Shown: positions 57,423 through 64,000 of the stretch, piece by piece
Layout of the letters: each line of letters starts with the position of its first letter
Position numbering within the stretch: position 1 is the stretch's first letter
Assembly: GCF_902686445.1 (NCBI RefSeq)
Contig: NC_062224.1
Coordinates: 52,203,156-52,267,155, forward strand
Source of the DNA: Sciurus carolinensis
Taxonomy: Eukaryota; Chordata; Mammalia; Rodentia; Sciuridae
Reading direction: 5' to 3'
Length of the DNA stretch: 64,000 nt
The notes under the pieces: generated by a model
The model's database searches: none
What the model saw: the letters and a program-made list of their open reading frames with translations, nothing else
What the model was told of the DNA's origin: nothing
Made by a program: the position numbers and the translations under genes

Positions 57423-57703
57423 AAAAAGAAAAAGGGGGAAATGTGTGAGAAATGAAAATTTATGTGGTGCATTTTCAGAAAATAGCATTCAGCATTAATT
57501 GGAACCAATTGCCGCCATTTTAATTAGAGTCTTTCCCTTTGCCCCCTATAATTTTAAAATTAGTCAATTGCATGGATTGTACCCCGGACCTCCTCCAGTA
57601 AGGGTGAAGGGAAAAACTGCATTAGGAATATAAAAGGGTGAACTGCCTGCCCTGGGACACTGGCAAACCACATTCCAGAACAGCCTGCCTTTCTAGCAGA
57701 AGT
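57423..57703 (+). mobile_element. Probable LTR remnant with its polypurine tract
   Basis: A purine run (AAAAAGAAAAAGGGGGAAA, 57423-57441) is followed by TGTGTGAGAAATG at 57442. Within the next 260 bp there is an AATATAAAAGGG TATA-type box at about 57627. It ends abruptly where ERV-C homology begins at 57704. The order fits the 3' LTR start of a different ERV, into which or beside which ERV-C lies. Confidence 0.5.
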
Positions 57704-58546
57704 ATATTTTGCTCCAAAGCATGGTGTTTTCTCTGCTGTGTTTTTCTGATAATATATTACTCATTTCAGTCTGAACAGATTGCTTAAGGGGATGAAGGGA
57801 ATACAACAAAAATTCCAGAAAATATTACCTACAATCTGAAAAACAATGGGTCTTTACCATTAACGAAATTAAAAATAATTTTGCAACCGTGCAATGAGTC
57901 TCTGAAAGCCTCTGGAGAAAATAGTTATAAATCTGCCTTTCTCTCCAACAGGCTGGTTAAATTTTAACAATGGTTTTGTTTATGTGTGGTAGTGAGGTAA
58001 GAGAATAAGGTTCCAAAACATTCCTTCCTTCCTACAAAGAATATGTCACCCCTATAATAAATGTTGGCACACAATATCCATTGGCACCGCTGCCCTCCTG
58101 TAACCCTTAACTCAGCAATTTAGATATTAACCAGAGAGACCTAATAGAAATGGTCACATGAGATTACTTGTCTATCACTTTAACCGCGAGAATAATAAGA
58201 ATAGTCTTAGGTCACATAGAGTTTAGATATTAAGGAAATAAACATTGTATTAGCTCATCAACGTAGTTAGATATTCTTAAAACAATTGTGATTAGGTAAG
58301 AATGATCTGTAAGGTTGTTGTTTTCTGCCTATGCTTCGGAAACTTCTTTAATATTAACCACAAGACTGCCATTATAGCCTGAAGAAAAATGTATATAAAC
58401 CCAGCCCTCCCCAGAATAAAGTGGGATTGATTGCACCAGAACTAGAGTCTGTGTCTTTCATTCTCCATCCATCGCCGACGCTGTCTCCCCGCACCCCGTT
58501 TACCGGTGTGGAACCCATGGACTCCTGCTAGGGCTGGACCCCAGCA
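57704..58546 (+). mobile_element. ERV-C 5' LTR (lacking its first ~87 bp)
   Basis: Identity with the 3' LTR starts at 57704 (ATATTTTGCTCC), which is 87 bp inside the 3' LTR. The U3 continues to a TATATAAA box at 58392-58399 and an AATAAA signal at 58415-58420; R and U5 run to CCAGCA before the primer site. The first 87 bp are absent or replaced by foreign sequence. Confidence 0.88.
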
Positions 58547-58548
58547 AG

Positions 58549-58566
58549 TGGCGCCCAACGTGGGGC
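58549..58566 (+). promoter_or_regulatory. ERV-C primer-binding site (tRNA-Lys)
   Basis: TGGCGCCCAACGTGGGGC is a perfect 18-base match to the tRNA-Lys1,2 type used by MMTV- and HML-like retroviruses (family knowledge). It sits 2 nt after the LTR end. Confidence 0.96.
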
Positions 58567-58698
58567 CCTCTGGTAAACCCCCCATTTATTATTAATTTCT
58601 TTCCTTTTCGAGACAGCTAGGATCCTGCCTGGGGTGCCGCGGACCCCTCGGTAGAGAAGGCCGAGAAAGGATAGGCAGGGATAGAAAGAACAGCTACC

Positions 58699-59412
58699 AT
58701 GGGAGATAGTGAAAGCAAAGAAAGAGCATTATTTATTGATATTACTAAGCACTTATTAACTAAAAGAGGAACGCATGTAGAAACAGCTCAATTAAAAAGA
58801 TTTTTTCATTTTGTGCAAGAATGTGCCTCTTGGTTTCCTGAACAGGGAAACTTAGATGTTAAAACCTGGAAAAAGGTAGGTGATGCTATGCATGCATATC
58901 ATAGATTATATGGCAATGAAAGAGTCCCTGCTGATGCTTTTGCATTGTGGAATCTTTTTAGGGACTGTTTAGACCCTAGACATAAAAGTGAGCAGCTAAG
59001 TAAAAGGGTAAGATCACCAGACAAAATGTCAAAAAAGGAGCCTTTGCTGACAGCCTCGGTTAAAAAATATACAGAGAAAACTCCGAGTGAAAGTAAAAGT
59101 GAATCAGACGATGATGAAGATGGTAAAAAGGAGAAAGGTCTACCTGATCAGCTCTCCCCGTCTGATGAGGAGGACTTGGAAGAAGCCGCTTTCAGATATC
59201 ACAATGAGGATCCACCTTTGGTGGCTCCTATTGTGCCGGCCCTTCCTAAACCCCCAGATAAAATAAAAAGGAAAGTCCAAGAGGTAGGATTTCTAGGTGC
59301 TGTTAGTGAGGCACAAAAACAGGGAGATGTTAGTATTTGTTGCCCTGTAGTATGGGCTATAGATGAGGGAGGAGAGCCTCATTGGGAGCCTCTCTCTCTT
59401 TTAAAATGTTAA
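58699..59412 (+). pseudogene. gag: ERV-C Gag: matrix plus start of capsid (truncated)
   Basis: 237 codons. MGDSESK has glycine at position 2, then a matrix helical bundle (residues about 5-95, with QLKRFFHFVQECASWFP and WKKVGDAMHAYHRL), an acidic linker (SESDDDEDGKKEKG, about 132-160), a Pro-rich stretch (about 180-195) and a capsid start (CCPVVWAIDEGGEPHWEPL). Matrix would bind the membrane. The frame stops at TAA 59410 just before an A9 run, after which a little more capsid sequence appears in another frame before the deletion. No nucleocapsid or protease remains. Confidence 0.92.
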
Positions 59413-59413
59413 A

Positions 59414-60400
59414 AAAAAAACTAAAAGCAACTATAAAAGATTTAGGACCTACTTCCCCTTATACTCTACAGCTAGTGGAGAATGTCCTTCTCCTGTGGCT
59501 GTCCCTAAAGGCTTTCATATTATAGTCATTGATTTACAGGATTGCTTCTTTACTATTCCTTTAGCTAAACTAGATAGACGGCATTTTGCTTTTAGTTTAC
59601 CATCGCCTAATTTACAAAGACCTTATCAAAGATTTCAATAAAAAGTATTACCTCAAGGAATGAAAAATAGTCCTACATTATGTCAAAAATTTGTAGATCA
59701 AGCTTTAATTAATTGTAGACAAAAGTATCCAGACTACTATATGATTCACTATATGGATGATATATTGATTACATATTCTCAAAGCCATTTGTTACAAATA
59801 ATATTACAGGATTTAATTAAAGATTTACAGAGGTGGGGTCTGATAGTGGCTCCTAAAAAATTCAACAGGAACCTCCTTATAATTATCTAGGAAGAACTAT
59901 AAAAACAGATTGTGTCAGCTCTCAAAAGTTACAAATTCAAAAAGACAAACTATTAACGTTAAATGATTTTCAAAAATTATTGGGAGATATAAATTGGATT
60001 AGACCTTATTTAAAACTCTCAACTAATGATTTAAAACTTTTGTTTGAAATACTAAAGTGTGATTCATATCCTAACTCAAGTAGAATATTAACTAAAAAAG
60101 GAAAACAAGCCTTACAAGTTGTTGAAACTACAATTCAAAAACATTACTTACAACAAGTTAATTATAACTTGCCTTGGGTTTTTATTGTGCTAAAAACAAA
60201 GCATACTCCAACAGGTTGTTTATGGCAAAATGATCCACTTGAATGGATACACTTACCAGTATCAGGAAAAAAAATATTAATGTCTTATCCTACTATGGTA
60301 GCTTCTTTGGTATTAAAGGCTAGATTTAGAAGTAAAGAATTGTTTGCTTGTGAAATACATAAAATAATTATTCCTTACACAAAAAAAACAATTTGACCAA
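59414..60400 (+). pseudogene. pol: ERV-C reverse transcriptase (5'-deleted, frameshifted)
   Basis: Capsid debris joins RT at about 59490-59510 (VAVPKGFH, then [13 protein letters not shown]), so the RT N-terminus is lost. The palm has LPQGMKNSP and YMDD at 59750-59761 (HYMDD). A TAA near 59640 stands where RT normally has Trp before the KVLPQG block. A frameshift near 59862 is followed by the LLGDINWIRPYL motif and connection domain in frame 59980-60396. Same order as ERV-A RT. Confidence 0.92.
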
Positions 60401-60914
60401 TTATTACAAATTGATGATCAATGGGCTATTGCATTTCTAAATTTTACAGGAAAAATTTCTTTCCACTTGCCCAATAATCCTTTACTACATTTTTTACTTC
60501 AAACAAAAATAATATTTCCTAAATGGTGCTCCTCAACTCCAATTAACAATGCTATGTTAATATTTACAGATGGGTCATCAAATGGAAAAGCAGTTACAAT
60601 AATTAATTCTCAACCCACAGTTCTATGGACACAAGAAACTTCTGCACAAAGAACTGAATTAGAAGCAGTCATCTATGCTTTCAAAACTGTTGCTCAACCC
60701 TTTAACTTGTGCACAGACTCACTATACATTGTTAAACTGTTTCCAACCATAGAAACAGCAACGCTCTCCTTTTCATCTAAAATTATACATAGGTTACAAG
60801 AACTTCAATATCTAATTCATAACAGACTTCACATTTCTTTATAGGTCATATTCGGGGACATTCCGGATTACCTGGTCCCCTTGCTCAGGGGAATACCCAT
60901 GCTGATCACTTAAC
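60401..60914 (+). pseudogene. pol: ERV-C RNase H (frameshifted)
   Basis: Frame 60467-60844 carries the active-site pattern: FTDGSSNG (first Asp), RTELEAVIYA (Glu) and CTDSLYIV (second Asp). A shift at about 60842 moves the last block, [17 protein letters not shown], to another frame; that block holds the last His/Asp region. RNase H would remove the RNA template. Confidence 0.9.
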
Positions 60915-61800
60915 TAAAAATTTTATTTTAACAGCTATAGAAGAAGCTATTATATCACACAAAAATCATCATCAAAATTCATCTGCCTTACAAAAACAAT
61001 TTCATATTTCTAGAGAAGAAGCTAGAACTATTGTTAAAAATTGTCATGTTTGTCCTAAATTTATTCCTTCTCCACAGATGGGAGTTAATCCTCGAGAACT
61101 TTTACCTAATTTCTTATGGCAAATGGATGTAACTCATATATCAGAATTTGGAAAATTGTCTTATGTTCATGTTACAGTTGATACCTTTTCTCATGTTATT
61201 GTGGCCTCAGCCAGAACTGGGGAAGCCTACAAGGAGGTGATTCAACATTTATTCCTTTGTTTTTCTGTTTTAGGAATGCCTAAAAAATTAAAAACTGATA
61301 ATGCTCCTGCTTATACATCAAAACCATTTAAAGATTTTGTTCCAGGTTTAACATATCTCATTTTACAGAAATTCCTTATAACCCACAAGGACAAACAATG
61401 GTAGAAAAGAGCCATCAAAGATTAAAAATACTAATAAATAAGTTAAAAGAGGGAGAACTTAAATACTCTTCCCCACATCATATTTTACAACATACTTTAT
61501 TTGTTTTAAATCATCTAAATACTGACAAGGAGGGAAATACTACAATGATGAGACATTGGGAAAGTAAAAGGTCAAAGCAAAGTTTAGTAAAATAAAAAGA
61601 TTTATTATCTGGTAAATGGAGAGGACCTAATGTCTTGCTAATCTCCGGTCGAGGCTATGCTTGTGTATTTCCACAGGATGCAGAAACACCTTTGTGGATT
61701 CCAGACAGATTAATATGTCACTACAATGAGCCCTATTTAAAGGAGGAAAAACAAAAAGTATTGGATCCCTTACCAACCCAATCAGATGGACGAAAACGGA
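60915..61800 (+). pseudogene. pol: ERV-C integrase (frameshifted)
   Basis: Starts with the HHCC zinc-binding region (HKNHH, then CHVCPKF at about 61043). The catalytic core gives WQMDVTH (first Asp), KTDNAPAY (second Asp) and, after a frameshift near 61345, [13 protein letters not shown] (Glu). The C-terminal domain ([19 protein letters not shown]) follows a stop at about 61593. It overlaps the env start in another frame, as in MMTV-like viruses. Confidence 0.92.
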
Positions 61801-63702
61801 CTAGTATTTAAGATAAAAAAGTTGCGTCTTGCACAATCATCCGCAACTCACAACTCAGACCTGCCGTCTTGGGGACAAGTGAAACGCCTGACTGCCGCTG
61901 CTAAACACATGGTGAACAACTCCAAAAAACCTAAAACCCCAGAGGCTTTGTTTTTTGCATTGATTGCTCTCATTTCGACTCAGGTACTGCCTATTCATGC
62001 TTATGATAATGAAGGGAAAGCTTTCTGGACCTATTTTCCAAATCCTCCCTTACTACATCCAACTACTTGGAACAGATCTAATATTAAGGTATTTACTAAT
62101 GAGCCTCAACTACTTGGAGGGATTACAGATTCTTTAATACCACATAAAATAACATTTACAATTACTTTTCATGAAATTACCGAAGAGACACCAATGTGCT
62201 TTAGTACAGATAATCTACATGTGCCATTGGGATGTCTCCCTTTAAGTTATAGGACTTATATTACTGATTCTCCAGGAGAAGAAGACAATGAAAGAGATAT
62301 ATGGTCCCTAGAGATAACCTTACTTGGATATGCTAATTATAATGATACAAATATTTCAGTGGCTTTACCGCCTCCTTTTAAACTGTGTGACGACTTTAAC
62401 AGTCGTAAAGACAGCTCTTGGAATCTACTCAATTTAAAAACGGATTTCCCAAAATGGTTTAAATGTGGTTTTCATCATACTACACTACAGTTTAAGCCAC
62501 AAGGCTCTGCTACTACTATTACAGATTATTCTGTGTCTTCTCCTGATTTTGATTATAAACTTTGGTTAAAGATAAGATGAAATAAAACAGTACATTTTAA
62601 TTTTAACCCTTTTCTTACCAATGAGCCTATTCATAGATGGTTTACTCCTGGATGGGTAACACCCATCTATCGGAGTGACCTTATAAATGGTAAATTCTCT
62701 TACTTTCCTAACTTGTATAAACTATTAGCAGCTACTAATATAGTATTACTACAAAGACCTAAGTTAAGTAAACCTAATGACTTTACAGTACGTGCTTGTA
62801 TAAATGCTCCTCATGCTATTCTTATGTCTACCATAAATAATTTCAATATTACTAAAATAAGAAAGCTTATAACATTTATTGCCATGATTGTGTTCTTACT
62901 AATTATATTAATTCAACCATGTCTAAAGATTTAAAGGTGTTTTTAATTGTACATCAGCCTAATTATGTTATATTGCCAGTCAATCTTACAGAATCTTGGT
63001 ATGATGATCCAGGTGTTGAAATTTTAAAAACAGTTAATGAACTTTTAAGACCAAAAAGATTTGTTGCAACTTTGATCCTAGGAATAACAGCTTTAATCAG
63101 TATAATCACTTCCTTAGCTCTCTTGACCACAGCGCTTGTACAGGAAATTCATACCGCTTCACATGTAAATGATTTATCTCATAATGTCTCTGTGGCTTTA
63201 GTGGCACAAGAACAAATTGATAAAAAAATTAAAAACTAAAATTAATGCTCTTAAAAAAGCTATTCTTTTTATGGGAAATGAGAGTCAAAATATTCAAACT
63301 AAAATGACCACTAGATGTCATGCTAATTATAAATGGATTTGTATTACTCCTTTAAAGGTTGATAATAATACTAATTGGGAACAAGTTAAAACTCACCTTA
63401 GAGGAGTTTGGAATAATACTAATATAGCACCAGATATCAATGCTTTACAACTACAAATAAGAATGTTGAGTCAGGCTCATCTCTCGGTTGTTCCAGCAGA
63501 TAATTTGGCCTCCCAAATGTTTCATAATATAAAAACAACTATATTTAATAGTACATTCCTAAATACAATATTATAATATGGCTTGATTGGAGTATGTATT
63601 TTAATTTTAATTCTTTGTCTTCCAGTCGTCCTCCGAGTAATCCTCAGACTAGTCAAGAAAATAAAAATTCAATAAGGCCTCTTCACTTTACAAAATAAGA
63701 AA
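61786..63702 (+). pseudogene. env: ERV-C envelope gene (broken in at least three places)
   Basis: Open piece 61786-62580 (264 codons): a long leader with WGQVKRL, hydrophobic signal core (LFFALIALIS, about residues 54-63), then surface subunit with glycosylation sites and a WFKCGFHHT block; a TGA ends it at 62578. Readable surface sequence continues from 62590 (NPFLTNEPIHRWF) to 62934. Piece 62919-63239 has a furin-type RPKR and a fusion-peptide-like hydrophobic segment. Piece 63217-63576 has the paired-Cys loop and helical region. 63577-63682 encodes the membrane anchor and a short basic tail. Confidence 0.92.
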
Positions 63703-63710
63703 GGGGGAGC
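63696..63710 (+). promoter_or_regulatory. ERV-C polypurine tract
   Basis: AAGAAAGGGGGAGC directly before the TG of the 3' LTR. The ERV-B tract ends with the same GGGGGAGC. Confidence 0.92.
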
Positions 63711-64000
63711 TGCGGGGGCATCCGGAATTCCATCCAGTGCTTGACAAAGATCCTCTGGAGGATGATTGCAAAGGCTCATCCTAAAAGGAATTGCTGGATA
63801 TTTTGCTCCAAAGCATGGTGTTTTCTCTGCTGTGTTTTCTGATAATATATTACTCATTTCAGTCTGAACAGATTGCTTAAGGGGATGAAGGGAATACAAC
63901 AAAAATTCCAGAAAATATTACCTACAATCTGAAAAACAATGGGTCTTTACCATTAACGAAATTAAAAATAATTTTGCAACCGTGCAATGAGTCTCTGAAA
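63711..64000 (+). mobile_element. ERV-C 3' LTR (start only)
   Basis: Begins TGCGGGGGCATCC. The first 87 bp have no counterpart in the 5' LTR; from 63798 it matches 57704 onward almost perfectly. It is cut by the window end. Confidence 0.93.

Larger units (their letters stand above)
57704..64000 (+). mobile_element. ERV-C: class II (tRNA-Lys) endogenous retrovirus, internally deleted
   Basis: 5' LTR, primer site, gag start, part of pol, env, polypurine tract and the start of the 3' LTR are in order; the 3' LTR runs past the window. One large internal deletion removes most of capsid, nucleocapsid, protease and the RT start. Stops and frameshifts break every gene. The 203 bp of 3' LTR that overlap the 5' LTR (63798-64000 against 57704 onward) differ by a single T in a T-run. 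Confidence 0.95.

Overview
This is a nuclear genomic window from a mammal, most likely a rodent of the squirrel/marmot type (inference). It carries tRNA-Ala-derived ID SINEs (a clean copy at 9808-9900), B1-like SINEs, many young L1s that share one 3' end, and class II (beta-retrovirus-like) endogenous retroviruses (ERVs). Positions 1-409 are an assembly gap. There are no bacterial genes, CRISPR arrays, rRNA genes or canonical tRNA genes. Nearly all the recognisable coding sequence is mobile-element debris.

Cellular gene: minus-strand exons at 26650-26372, 25863-25661 and 24280-24155 have correct splice sites and join in phase. Together they encode the C-terminal coiled coil of an ANKRD26/CCDC144/POTE-family protein. 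A weaker candidate upstream exon lies at 50487-50412. If all belong to one gene, the whole middle of the window, including the full-length L1 and the ERV inside it, is intron.

Layout: 410-9400 is non-coding sequence with scattered old repeats (L1, MIR, B1). 9430-15175 is a 5'-truncated class II ERV (ERV-A: pol, env, polypurine tract, 3' LTR), itself broken by an ID SINE and a short L1, each with target-site duplications. 15176-24150 is mostly unassigned, with a 5'-inverted L1 (19527-21050) and a 117-bp tandem duplication near 18 kb. 24155-26650 holds the ANKRD26-like exons. 27950-33345 holds old L1s, one interrupted by a younger 5'-inverted L1. 34311-47640 is a full-length L1 with 12-bp target-site duplications. 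Its ORF2 is split by an antisense IAP-like ERV (ERV-B, 38819-45292). 47654-52200 is old L1 sequence, SINEs and the candidate exon. 52648-56460 holds three L1 3' fragments and a second copy of part of the ERV-B interior. 57000-57703 is a probable LTR remnant. 57704-64000 is a third, class II ERV (ERV-C) with a tRNA-Lys primer site, whose 3' LTR runs off the window.

The most unusual object is ERV-B. It keeps an LTR, a tRNA-Phe-like primer site, a 33-bp minisatellite leader, the Gag matrix start and a 250-codon open Env transmembrane frame. Between these lie more than 3 kb without recognisable retroviral coding sequence, and a diverged part of that sequence recurs at 54215-54714. This suggests a non-autonomous ERV family in the style of mouse ETn. 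The second notable object is ERV-C: its LTRs are almost identical where both are visible, yet its genes are heavily broken, which suggests that an already defective element was mobilised in trans.
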